The position numbers and the translations under genes were made by a program. From assembly GCA_937893675.1 (NCBI GenBank), contig CALBGI010000062.1, forward strand, positions 1-64,000: 64,000 bases of DNA, given 5' to 3'. Below, piece by piece: positions 42,132 through 50,169 of the stretch (positions within the stretch are counted from its first letter, which is position 1; each line of letters starts with the position of its first letter). This DNA comes from an uncultured Blautia sp. GTDB taxonomy: Bacteria; Bacillota; Clostridia; Lachnospirales; Lachnospiraceae. The notes below the pieces were generated by a model, which worked only from the letters and a program-made list of their open reading frames with translations, searched no databases and was not told the DNA's origin.

Positions 42132-43571
42132 ATGGCAAAGGACAAGAAACTGGTAGAGGCGATCACCTCCATGGAGGAGGATTTCGCACAATGGTATACG
42201 GATGTGGTAAAAAAAGCAGAGCTCTGCGATTACACCAGTGTAAAGGGCTGCATGGTGATCAAGCCCGCAGGCTATGCCATCTGGGAAAATATCCAGAATG
42301 AGCTGGACAGACGGTTTAAGGAAACGGGAGTGCAGAATGTGTACATGCCGATGTTTATCCCGGAATCTCTGCTGCAGAGAGAAAAGGACCATGTGGAGGG
42401 CTTTGCACCGGAGGTTGCCTGGGTGACTCACGGAGGTCTGGAGCCGCTGCAGGAACGTCTCTGTGTACGTCCTACCTCTGAGACGCTGTTCTGCGATTTT
42501 TATCAGAAGGAAATCCAGTCTCACAGAGATCTGCCGAAGGTATATAACCAGTGGTGTTCCGTTGTGCGCTGGGAAAAAACAACACGTCCGTTCCTCCGCT
42601 CCCGCGAGTTTTTGTGGCAGGAGGGCCATACGGCTCACGCAACTGCCGAGGAAGCAGAGGAGCGCACCATTCAGATGCTGAACGTGTACGCGGATTTCTG
42701 CGAACAGGTTCTGGCAATCCCGGTTGTGAAGGGACAGAAGACGGACAAGGAAAAATTTGCCGGCGCAGAGGCGACCTATACGATCGAGGCGCTGATGCAC
42801 GATGGAAAAGCGCTGCAGTCCGGTACCAGCCATAACTTCGGCGACGGCTTTGCAAAAGCCTTTGGCATTCAGTATACAGATAAAGAAAACAAGCTTCAGT
42901 ATGTGCACCAGACCTCCTGGGGCATGACCACCCGTATGATCGGCGCGATCATCATGGTGCATGGAGATAACAGTGGACTGGTGCTTCCGCCAAGGATCGC
43001 ACCGGTACAGGCAGTGGTGATTCCCATTCAGCAGCGCAAGGAAGGCGTTCTCGAAAAAGCGGACGAGCTGTTTGCCGCTCTGAAGGCTGCCGGTATCCGC
43101 GCGAAGGTGGACGATACGGACAAGAGCCCGGGATTCAAATTTGCGGAGCAGGAGATGCGCGGCATTCCGGTGCGTATCGAATGCGGCCCCAAGGATATCG
43201 AAAACGGCCAGGCTGTCATCTGCCGCCGCGATACCAGAGAGAAATATGTGGTTTCCTTCGAGGAGCTTCCGGCAAAGGTACAGGAGATCCTCGATACCAT
43301 GCAGGTGGATATGCTGGAGCGGGCGCGGGCGCACAGAGACGCACACACCTATGTGGCTACGGATTATGAAACATTTAAGGACACCATCAACAACAAGCCG
43401 GGCTTTGTAAAAGCCATGTGGTGCGGCTGCCGCGAATGCGAGGACAAGATCAAAGAGGATGTGCAGGCAACCTCCAGATGTATGCCCTTTGAGCAGGAAC
43501 AGCTTTCCGATACCTGTGTGTGCTGCGGCAAACCGGCGAAGAAGATGGTATATTGGGGACGAGCTTATTAA
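42132..43571 (+). CDS. proS: Prolyl-tRNA synthetase (archaeal/eukaryotic type)
   Basis: A class II synthetase of 479 residues that charges tRNA-Pro. It belongs to the shorter type without the large editing insertion seen in E. coli. Motifs: FAPEVAWVTHGGLEPLQERLCVRPTSE with motif 2 near residue 110-150 (WCSVVRWEKTTRPFLRSREFLWQEGHTAH, cited as a region), an anticodon-binding domain (about 290-390) and a C-terminal zinc-like domain with CGCRECE and CVCCGK, ending in WGRAY. No T-box leader is visible in the 29-bp gap before it. Confidence 0.96.
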   Translation: MAKDKKLVEAITSMEEDFAQWYTDVVKKAELCDYTSVKGCMVIKPAGYAIWENIQNELDRRFKETGVQNVYMPMFIPESLLQREKDHVEGFAPEVAWVTHGGLEPLQERLCVRPTSETLFCDFYQKEIQSHRDLPKVYNQWCSVVRWEKTTRPFLRSREFLWQEGHTAHATAEEAEERTIQMLNVYADFCEQVLAIPVVKGQKTDKEKFAGAEATYTIEALMHDGKALQSGTSHNFGDGFAKAFGIQYTDKENKLQYVHQTSWGMTTRMIGAIIMVHGDNSGLVLPPRIAPVQAVVIPIQQRKEGVLEKADELFAALKAAGIRAKVDDTDKSPGFKFAEQEMRGIPVRIECGPKDIENGQAVICRRDTREKYVVSFEELPAKVQEILDTMQVDMLERARAHRDAHTYVATDYETFKDTINNKPGFVKAMWCGCRECEDKIKEDVQATSRCMPFEQEQLSDTCVCCGKPAKKMVYWGRAY

Positions 43572-44902
43572 TGAAGAAACTTGCCATACCAAACAAGGTT
43601 GGAAAAATCATCGGAATTCTGGAGCAGGCAGGCTTTGAGGCTTATGCGGTAGGCGGCTGTGTCCGGGACAGTCTTCTGGGAAGAACGCCGGACGACTGGG
43701 ACATTACCACCTCCGCCACGCCGGAGCAGGTGAAGGCATTGTTTTACCGGACAGTGGATACGGGGCTTGCCCATGGCACAGTGACGGTGCTGATGGATAA
43801 GGAAGGGTTTGAGGTCACCACTTACCGGGTGGATGGGGACTATGAGGACGGACGCCATCCCAAAGAAGTGACCTTTACCGCCAGTCTGGCGGAAGACCTG
43901 AAGCGCCGGGACTTTACCATCAACGCCATGGCCTACAATCCACGGACAGGCCTTGTGGATCTGTATGAGGGTATCCGGGATCTGCAGGAAAAAACCATTC
44001 GCTGCGTGGGGAATGCGCGCGAGCGATTCAGTGAGGATGCGCTTCGGATTTTGCGGGCTGTGCGTTTTTCGGCACAGCTCGGTTTTTCTGTGGAAGATAA
44101 AACAAAAGAGGCGCTTTCCCAGCTGGCGCCGAATCTTAAATATGTCAGCGCAGAGCGGATTCAGACAGAGCTTTTGAAGCTTCTGGTATCGCCGCATCCG
44201 GATTACCTGCGGCTGGCCTGGGAGGCGGGGATCACGGCACAGTTTCTGCCGGAGTTTGACGCTTCCATGAAAACAGAGCAGAATACGCCGCATCACTGTT
44301 ATACGGTGGGGGAGCATACTCTGCAGAGCCTTCTTTTGGTGCGGGCGGACAAGGTGCTGCGGCTCACCATGCTGCTTCACGACCTGGGAAAGCCGGTGGT
44401 GAAAAAGACAGACGAAACCGGGAGGGATCATTTTAAGCTTCACGGAGCAGAGAGCGAACGCCTGGCGAAGCTCATTCTGCGCCGCTTAAAGCTTGACAAC
44501 GATACCATCGGAAAGGTCTGCCGCCTGGTGCGCTGGCACGATTACCGGCCGGAGCCGGAGATGAAAGCGGTGCGCCTGGCCGTGAACCGTATCGGGGAAG
44601 ATCTGTTTCCGCTTTATCTGGAGGTGCAGAGGGCGGACGTCCTGGCACAGAGCTTGTACCGCAGAGAAGAAAAGCTTGGCCGCCTTGCAGCAGTGGGCCA
44701 GTGTTACCGGGAAATCTGCGAGAAGGGGCAGTGTGTATCCCTGAAAAACCTGGCGGTGACGGGAAAGGATCTGATCGCGGCAGGGATCGCGCCGGGTCCT
44801 CATCTTGGCGAGCTTCTGGAGGCGCTTTTGCAGAGCGTCCTGGAAGAGCCGGACTTAAATCAAAAAGAAACGCTTCTTACTCTTGTGTCCTCCCTGCAGT
44901 GA
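43571..44902 (+). CDS. cca: CCA-adding tRNA nucleotidyltransferase
   Basis: A 443-residue enzyme that builds or repairs the 3' CCA end of tRNAs. The polymerase head has GGCVRDSLLGRTPDDWDI (metal-binding DxD region), RRDFTINAMAYN and RFSEDALRILRAVRFSAQLGF, cited as positions about 25-190. A C-terminal HD domain (about 245-345) with HCYTVGEHTL and HDLGKP suggests added phosphohydrolase activity. Its ATG overlaps the proS stop by one base (TAATG). The longer reading inside proS is rejected. Confidence 0.95.
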   Translation: MKKLAIPNKVGKIIGILEQAGFEAYAVGGCVRDSLLGRTPDDWDITTSATPEQVKALFYRTVDTGLAHGTVTVLMDKEGFEVTTYRVDGDYEDGRHPKEVTFTASLAEDLKRRDFTINAMAYNPRTGLVDLYEGIRDLQEKTIRCVGNARERFSEDALRILRAVRFSAQLGFSVEDKTKEALSQLAPNLKYVSAERIQTELLKLLVSPHPDYLRLAWEAGITAQFLPEFDASMKTEQNTPHHCYTVGEHTLQSLLLVRADKVLRLTMLLHDLGKPVVKKTDETGRDHFKLHGAESERLAKLILRRLKLDNDTIGKVCRLVRWHDYRPEPEMKAVRLAVNRIGEDLFPLYLEVQRADVLAQSLYRREEKLGRLAAVGQCYREICEKGQCVSLKNLAVTGKDLIAAGIAPGPHLGELLEALLQSVLEEPDLNQKETLLTLVSSLQ

Positions 44903-44906
44903 GCGG

Positions 44907-44932
44907 GGAGGACACGCGCATATCCTCCTTTT
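44907..44932 (+). terminator. Weak hairpin after cca
   Basis: GGAGGA / TCCTCC stem with a ten-base loop and four T's. Confidence 0.45.
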
Positions 44933-44978
44933 GGTGTACATAAGATAGAAGGTACAAAGACAAGAGGGGGATATTGTA

Positions 44979-45962
44979 TTGTATGATTACGGATTGAGCA
45001 CGCTGGAACAGTATCATTTGACCGCCCGTGCTTCCTGGCGCACCAGAGGCGCGCTTTTGTGTCAGACGGAAAAAGGGCTTCTGATCCTGCGGGAATTCAA
45101 CGGCTCTGAAAAAAAGCTGGGAAGGCAGCAGGAGCTTTTGCAGAAGCTTCAGGACGCTGGATGCCTGGTGGATACCTATCTGGAAAACGCGGATGGAATG
45201 CTGGTGAGCAGAGACAAGGATGATATTGGCTTCACTCTGCAGAACTGGTACGAGGGACGGGAATGTGACACCCGGAATCCGGAGGATATCATAAAAAGCG
45301 TCTCCTTGCTGGCGAAAATGCACAAAAGCCTGCGCCTTGCACCGGAAGAGGATTACCGGGAAAAACCGCTGGGGGAAGAATTTTTGCGGCACAATCAGGA
45401 GCTTCGGAAAATTCGGAAATTTATCCGCAAAAAAGGAGCCTCCAATCTTTTTGAAAAGGAATTTCTGGGAAGTGTGGAGGAGTTTCTGAAAAAGGGTGAG
45501 GAAGCGCTGGAGCTTTTGCGGCAGTCTTCCTATGAAAAACTGCGGCAGGAGGCGATGCAGGAGGGGCGGGTATGTCACGGGGAATTTAACCAGCATAATG
45601 TGCTCATTTTGAAAAACGATACGGCAGCAACGCACTTTGAGCGGTGGAAATTTGACCTGCAGATTGGAGATCTGTACTGCTTTATGCGGAAGGTTCTGGA
45701 AAAATGTGCCTGGGATCTGCCATTGGCGCGCCGGATGCTTCTTGCCTACCACAGAGTCAACCCGATCTCAGAGGCAGAGTGGGAAAACCTGCGGGTGCGT
45801 TTTACCTATCCGGAAAAATACTGGAAGCTTGCAAATTATTATTATTCCCACAATAAAGCGTGGATTTCCGAGAAAAATATCGAAAAACTGAAAAAACTGA
45901 AAAAGCAGCAGGAGGTCTGGCAGGATTTTGCGCAGCGCTGCTTTGAAAAGTACCCCTATTAG
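44979..45962 (+). CDS. CotS-family spore coat kinase-like protein
   Basis: A 327-residue protein with the aminoglycoside phosphotransferase/kinase fold of the CotS spore coat family. The catalytic loop reads CHGEFNQHNVL, with Glu in place of the usual Asp (HGD), and the metal-binding position is FDLQIGDL. So kinase activity may be altered. The start is TTG at 44979 after AGAGGGGG; an ATG three bases later is out of frame. The gene stands alone and marks the strain as a spore former. Confidence 0.82.
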   Translation: MYDYGLSTLEQYHLTARASWRTRGALLCQTEKGLLILREFNGSEKKLGRQQELLQKLQDAGCLVDTYLENADGMLVSRDKDDIGFTLQNWYEGRECDTRNPEDIIKSVSLLAKMHKSLRLAPEEDYREKPLGEEFLRHNQELRKIRKFIRKKGASNLFEKEFLGSVEEFLKKGEEALELLRQSSYEKLRQEAMQEGRVCHGEFNQHNVLILKNDTAATHFERWKFDLQIGDLYCFMRKVLEKCAWDLPLARRMLLAYHRVNPISEAEWENLRVRFTYPEKYWKLANYYYSHNKAWISEKNIEKLKKLKKQQEVWQDFAQRCFEKYPY

Positions 45963-46048
45963 AAAGAGAAATGGCTGTTTTTTCTTTCTTTTTTTATGGG
46001 TGTGTTATATAATGAAGAAAAATACAAATGTACAGGGAGGTATACGCT

Positions 46049-47779
46049 ATGGATTATAGAGAGGTTTATCAGGAATGGCTTGAAAATCCATATTTTGATG
46101 ACAGCACGAAGGAAGAGCTTCGGGCTGTGGAAAAGGACGAAAAAGAAATCGAAGAACGTTTTTACATGGATCTGGAGTTTGGAACCGCGGGACTTCGCGG
46201 GATCATCGGCGCGGGAACCAACCGTATGAATATTTATGTAGTGCGCCGTGCGACCCAGGGACTTGCCAACTATATTGCAAAGGTGAACAAACAGTCTCAG
46301 GGCGTGGCGATCGCCTATGATTCCCGTCATATGTCTCCGGAGTTTGCCAGAGAGGCAGCGCTGTGTCTGGCAGCCAACGGGATCAAGGCATATATTTTTG
46401 AGTCCCTGCGCCCAACGCCGGAGCTTTCCTTTGCGGTGCGTCATTTGGGCTGTGCGGCCGGCATCAATATCACTGCCAGCCATAATCCGCCGGAATACAA
46501 TGGCTACAAGGTTTACTGGGAGGACGGCGCGCAGATCACACCGCCGCATGATACCGGGATCATGGCAGAGGTAAAGGCGATCTCTGATTGGAATACGGTC
46601 AAGACCATGGACAAAGAAGCCGCAGAGGCGAAGGGTCTCTACGAAGTCATCGGACAGGCTGTGGATGACGCCTACATCGCAGAGCTGAAAAAACAGGTCA
46701 TTCATATGGATGCCATCGAGGCTGAGGGCAGGAACCTTAAGATCGTGTACTCACCTCTTCACGGAACCGGCAATATTCCGGCGAGAAGAATCTTAAAGGA
46801 GCTGGGCTTTGCGAACGTTTATGTGGTAAGAGAGCAGGAGCTTCCGGATGGAAACTTTCCAACCGTGAGCTATCCCAATCCGGAGGCGGCGGAGGCCTTT
46901 GAGCTGGGGCTTGCGCTGGCAAAAGAGGTTGACGCGGATCTGGTGCTTGCCACCGACCCGGACGCGGACAGACTGGGTGTGCGTGTAAAAGACAAAAACG
47001 GCGAATATCATGACCTCACCGGAAATATGTCCGGATGTCTTCTGGCAAACTATGAGCTGAGCCAGAGAAAAGCCACTTCAGGACTTCCGGAGGACGGTGC
47101 GCTTATTAAGACTATTGTAACCACCAATCTGGCAGATGCCATCGGCAAGGGATACGGCGTCGATGTGATCGAGGTTCTCACTGGCTTTAAGTTTATCGGG
47201 CAGCAGATCCTGGGCTTTGAGAACAGTGGAAAAGGAACCTATCTTTTTGGATTTGAAGAAAGCTACGGCTGTCTGATCGGAACCTATGCAAGGGATAAGG
47301 ACGCCATTGTTGCGACCATGGCGCTCTGCGAGGCGGCTGCCTACTACAAAACCCAGGGCAAGACGCTGTGGGATGCCATGATCGATATGTATGAGGAATT
47401 TGGTTACTACAAGGATGACATCCAGTCTGTCACCCTCAAGGGAATCGAGGGCCTTCAGAAGATCCAGGAGATCATGGACACGCTTCGCAAAAATCCGCCG
47501 GCAGAATTTGCAGGACGCAAGGTTGTGGCTGCCCGGGATTACAAGCAGGATACCATACGGAATCTGGAGACAGGCGAGGTGAAACCCACCGGACTTCCCA
47601 ATTCCAACGTGCTTTATTATGAGCTTACCGACGATGCGTGGGTATGTGTCCGCCCGTCCGGAACAGAGCCAAAGGTAAAATTCTACTACGGAATCAAAGG
47701 AAGCTCCCTCGCGGACGCAGATGAAAAATCTGCAAAAATGGGAGAAGCCATCCTGCAACTTGTAAATTCCATGCTGTAA
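46049..47779 (+). CDS. pgcA: Phosphoglucomutase/phosphosugar mutase
   Basis: A mutase of 576 residues that interconverts glucose-1-phosphate and glucose-6-phosphate (or related sugars), feeding cell wall and glycan synthesis. The four family sites are present: phosphoserine loop TASHNPPEYNG, metal loop ATDPDADRLG, sugar-binding GFEESYGC and phosphate-binding RPSGTEPKVKFY. GGGAGG sets the start at MDYREVY; an upstream in-frame start is not needed. A TATAAT lies 36 bp before it. It is followed closely by mazG. Confidence 0.95.
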   Translation: MDYREVYQEWLENPYFDDSTKEELRAVEKDEKEIEERFYMDLEFGTAGLRGIIGAGTNRMNIYVVRRATQGLANYIAKVNKQSQGVAIAYDSRHMSPEFAREAALCLAANGIKAYIFESLRPTPELSFAVRHLGCAAGINITASHNPPEYNGYKVYWEDGAQITPPHDTGIMAEVKAISDWNTVKTMDKEAAEAKGLYEVIGQAVDDAYIAELKKQVIHMDAIEAEGRNLKIVYSPLHGTGNIPARRILKELGFANVYVVREQELPDGNFPTVSYPNPEAAEAFELGLALAKEVDADLVLATDPDADRLGVRVKDKNGEYHDLTGNMSGCLLANYELSQRKATSGLPEDGALIKTIVTTNLADAIGKGYGVDVIEVLTGFKFIGQQILGFENSGKGTYLFGFEESYGCLIGTYARDKDAIVATMALCEAAAYYKTQGKTLWDAMIDMYEEFGYYKDDIQSVTLKGIEGLQKIQEIMDTLRKNPPAEFAGRKVVAARDYKQDTIRNLETGEVKPTGLPNSNVLYYELTDDAWVCVRPSGTEPKVKFYYGIKGSSLADADEKSAKMGEAILQLVNSML

Positions 47780-47791
47780 GAGTGAAGCATC

Positions 47792-48211
47792 ATGGAAACG
47801 TACACCTTTGAGGAATTTGTGGAAGTCGTCCGGCTGCTTCGTGAGAGATGTCCCTGGGACAGCGTGCAGACCCACAAAAGTCTGGAGAGCTGTCTGAAGG
47901 ACGAAACAGAAGAAGTGCTGGAGGGAATCGCCATTCTTGAAAAAAATGGGGATGGCGATAACCTTTGCGAGGAATTGGGAGATCTGCTTCTGCAGGTGGT
48001 GCTGCACAGCGTGATCGCGCAGGAGGAAGGGCTGTTCACCATAGAAGATGTGATCACCGGGATCTGTGCCAAAATGAAATACCGGCATCCCAGGATTTTT
48101 GCGCCGGAAAATGAAGCGGCAGCAAAGCTGTCTTGGGAGGAATTAAAGCGCTTGGAAAAAGAAAAAAGAGCCTCTGGAAAATCATGTAAAAACTACAGTA
48201 ATCTTGTCTGA
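47792..48211 (+). CDS. mazG: MazG nucleotide pyrophosphohydrolase, single domain
   Basis: An enzyme of 139 residues that hydrolyses NTPs or dNTPs to monophosphates, cleaning the nucleotide pool. The N-terminal MazG motifs are CPWDSVQTHKSLESCLKDE, EEVLEGI and LCEELGDLLLQVVLH, with the Glu/Asp magnesium ligands intact. E. coli MazG has two such domains (about 260 residues), so this is a one-domain form. It begins 12 bases after the mutase stop. Confidence 0.9.
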   Translation: METYTFEEFVEVVRLLRERCPWDSVQTHKSLESCLKDETEEVLEGIAILEKNGDGDNLCEELGDLLLQVVLHSVIAQEEGLFTIEDVITGICAKMKYRHPRIFAPENEAAAKLSWEELKRLEKEKRASGKSCKNYSNLV

Positions 48212-48228
48212 AATCAAAAGGAAAATCC

Positions 48229-48257
48229 TTGACAGACAAGACAAAAGGGTATATAAA
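48229..48257 (+). promoter_or_regulatory. Promoter of hup
   Basis: TTGACA, a 17-bp spacer, then TATAAA, with a TATAAT directly after it. A strong promoter, as expected for an abundant nucleoid protein. Confidence 0.85.
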
Positions 48258-48330
48258 TATAATGATAGCGTTCTGTCGCTTTCGACAGAAGCGAATATTA
48301 AGCATGAACATGATTAGAGGAGGAAACATC

Positions 48331-48606
48331 ATGAATAAGACAGAATTAGTAGCAGCTATGGCGAAAGAGACAAATCTTGCGAAAAAGGACGTTGAAGCAG
48401 TATTAAAATCTTTCATCGATGTTGTATCTGAAGAACTGAAGAAAGGCGAAAAAGTTCAGCTGGTTGGCTTTGGTACATTCGAAGTTTCTGAGAGAGCAGC
48501 AAGAGAAGGAAGAAATCCGCAGACTGGCGCTACAATGAAGATCAAAGCTTCCAAAGCTCCGAAATTCAAAGCTGGAAAAGCTTTAAAAGACATGGTGAAT
48601 GCATAA
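48331..48606 (+). CDS. hup: DNA-binding protein HU
   Basis: A histone-like protein of 91 residues that bends and compacts DNA. It begins MNKTELVAAMAKETNLAKKD and has the HU signature GFGTFEVSERAAREGRNPQTG, followed by the basic arm and the final KAPKFKAGKALKDMVN. AGAGGAGG precedes the ATG. The gene has its own promoter and terminator. It starts the conserved hup-rqcP-yabP-yabQ-divIC-spoIIE order. Confidence 0.97.
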   Translation: MNKTELVAAMAKETNLAKKDVEAVLKSFIDVVSEELKKGEKVQLVGFGTFEVSERAAREGRNPQTGATMKIKASKAPKFKAGKALKDMVNA

Positions 48607-48617
48607 AAATATGAGTG

Positions 48618-48650
48618 GAAGGGGGAACGAAGGTTCCCCTTCTTTTTTTT
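48618..48650 (+). terminator. Terminator of hup
   Basis: GAAGGGGGAAC / GTTCCCCTTC (one bulged G), followed by eight T's. Confidence 0.92.
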
Positions 48651-48717
48651 GATGCCGGGTCAAAAGGTCATAAATCCGGCGGCATCATTTCGATAAATAC
48701 AGAAGGAGGACAGGTTT

Positions 48718-48957
48718 ATGCGTCTGGACAAATATCTCAAGGTATCCCGCCTCATCAAGCGGCGCACCGTTGCAAACGAGGCCTGCGATGCAGGGCGCGT
48801 TTTTGTGAACGGAACTGCGGCCAAGGCTTCTGTGCAGGTAAAAAAGGGAGATACCATTGAAATCCAGTTTGGAAGCCGCAATGTGAAGGTGGAAGTGCTG
48901 GATGTGAAGGAAACTGTCAAAAAAGAGGAAGTGGAAAGTCTGTACCGGTATCTTTAA
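48718..48957 (+). CDS. rqcP: RqcP ribosome quality control S4 protein
   Basis: A 79-residue S4 RNA-binding protein, formerly YabO/Hsp15-like, that stabilises peptidyl-tRNA on 50S subunits while RqcH adds alanine tails to stalled chains. It begins MRLDKYLKVSRLIKRRTVA and has DAGRVFVNG and VKKGDTIEIQFG. GGAGGACAGG precedes the ATG. It lies in the usual place between hup and yabP. Confidence 0.92.
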   Translation: MRLDKYLKVSRLIKRRTVANEACDAGRVFVNGTAAKASVQVKKGDTIEIQFGSRNVKVEVLDVKETVKKEEVESLYRYL

Positions 48958-49029
48958 TGCCCGGGCTTATGGTCTATTTGCAGCCGGACAGTCATAGACT
49001 AGGAGTATAGTTATGGCGGGAGGCGGACC

Positions 49030-49311
49030 GTGGAGGAGAAGAAAACAGGTTTTTCCCACAGGCTGATTTTGGAGCGGCGAAGCGGCGGGACCATCACCGG
49101 GGTCAGGGATGTAAAATCTTTTGATGAAAAAGAGATTTTTCTGCAGACAGAAGAAGGAAGAATGCAGATAAAGGGCGAGCAGCTTCATGTAAAACAACTG
49201 AATCTGGAAAAGGGTGAGATTGAGCTGGAAGGAAGAGTGGACAGTCTCAGTTACCTGTCAAAAAATACGGAACCCAAAGAGGAATCACTGTTGAAAAGGA
49301 TGTTCCGTTAG
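49030..49311 (+). CDS. yabP: Sporulation protein YabP
   Basis: A 93-residue sporulation protein required for spore cortex formation in Bacillus. It begins (GTG) MEEKKTGFSHRLILERR and has TGVRDVKSFDEKEIFLQTEEG, the family core, cited as residues about 22-43. GGGAGG lies seven bases ahead of the GTG. It lies directly before yabQ. Confidence 0.9.
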   Translation: MEEKKTGFSHRLILERRSGGTITGVRDVKSFDEKEIFLQTEEGRMQIKGEQLHVKQLNLEKGEIELEGRVDSLSYLSKNTEPKEESLLKRMFR

Positions 49312-49314
49312 ACA

Positions 49315-49794
49315 ATGAGCGGTTACATGCAGTATGAAACCGCTCTTTTTTTTCAGTCTGCAGCCCTGGGAATGTTTCTGCTTCTGTGCTACGACATACT
49401 TCGGATTTTTCGGGAGGTTTTCCGATGCAGGCCGGGATGCGGGGATCTGCTTTTCTGGATCGCCGCGGGGATTTTTTCTTTTACAAGAATTTACAGAAAT
49501 AATCAGGGAAGTCTGCGCGCGTTTTTGTTTCTGGGGATTTTTCTGGGAATGTGGCTGTATCATGTCACAATCAGCACCTTCCTGGTGAAATTTTTTGTCC
49601 GTCTGTTGGAAATACCGGCAGGTGCTGTAAAAAAGCTGAGAAAAGTGTTGCTATTTTGGACCGGAAGATGTAATATTTATATATGCGGTTTTGCGCGCAG
49701 AATTGCGGCGCGGCGCACGGATTCCGGGCGAACGAGGGGCAGTAAACGTGAGAAAGTCAGTAAAACGGTCACAGAAAAACAGAATAGCAAGTAA
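49315..49794 (+). CDS. yabQ: Spore cortex biosynthesis protein YabQ
   Basis: A membrane protein of 159 residues needed for spore cortex assembly. Three or four membrane helices (about residues 10-30, 43-60, 66-100) are followed by a basic Arg/Lys-rich C-terminal tail. It begins three bases after yabP and overlaps divIC by 47 bases. The ribosome binding site is weak, so translation is probably coupled to yabP. Confidence 0.85.
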   Translation: MSGYMQYETALFFQSAALGMFLLLCYDILRIFREVFRCRPGCGDLLFWIAAGIFSFTRIYRNNQGSLRAFLFLGIFLGMWLYHVTISTFLVKFFVRLLEIPAGAVKKLRKVLLFWTGRCNIYICGFARRIAARRTDSGRTRGSKREKVSKTVTEKQNSK

Positions 49795-50065
49795 TTATCT
49801 TGGAATGATTGCCATTTCTTTCATTGTACTGATTTTGCTGATCGGGCTGGTGCTTCAGGGACAGGGGCTCAAGGGGCGCCTGGCCGTGTATGAAGCAAGA
49901 GCGGCCGCTCTGGAGCAGGAGATTGAGGATGAGGAGAACCGCACCGAGGAGATCGAAGAATTAAAAGAGTACATGCAGACGGACGAGTACGCGGAGGAAA
50001 TTGCCAGGAATCGTCTGGGTCTGGTAAAAGATAATGAAATTGTATTCCAGGAGGATAATTCGTAG
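49748..50065 (+). CDS. divIC: DivIC/FtsB-type septum formation initiator
   Basis: A cell division protein of about 105 residues that bridges FtsL and other septal proteins. A basic cytoplasmic head, one membrane helix (about 16-38), then an acidic coiled coil (YEARAAALEQEIEDEENRTEE) and the family end YAEEIARNRLGLVKDNEIVF. GTG at 49748 follows GAGGGG; a longer frame upstream is inside yabQ. It lies in the normal position upstream of spoIIE. Confidence 0.9.
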   Translation: MRKSVKRSQKNRIASNYLGMIAISFIVLILLIGLVLQGQGLKGRLAVYEARAAALEQEIEDEENRTEEIEELKEYMQTDEYAEEIARNRLGLVKDNEIVFQEDNS

Positions 50066-50091
50066 AAATAGCACGAAAGATTTTGGAGATC

Positions 50092-50136
50092 TGTCGTGTG
50101 CGTTTGACAGATATTTCAGAAACACTCCCTTATAAT
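50092..50136 (+). promoter_or_regulatory. Spo0A-type promoter of spoIIE
   Basis: TTGACA (50104-50109) and TATAAT (50131-50136) are 21 bp apart, too far for ordinary sigma-A promoters. The known Spo0A-activated spoIIE and spoIIG promoters of Bacillus have 21-22 bp. TGTCGTG (50092-50098) and the complement of TTTGACA (TGTCAAA, overlapping the -35) resemble the 0A box TGTCGAA. Confidence 0.75.
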
Positions 50137-50169
50137 ATCCCTTAAGGATAGAACAGGGGAGGGGAGAAT

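Noticed and set aside
42057..43592. 511-residue open frame opposite proS
   Set aside because: A shadow of the proS reading frame; the amino acid content is atypical and no start signal is present.
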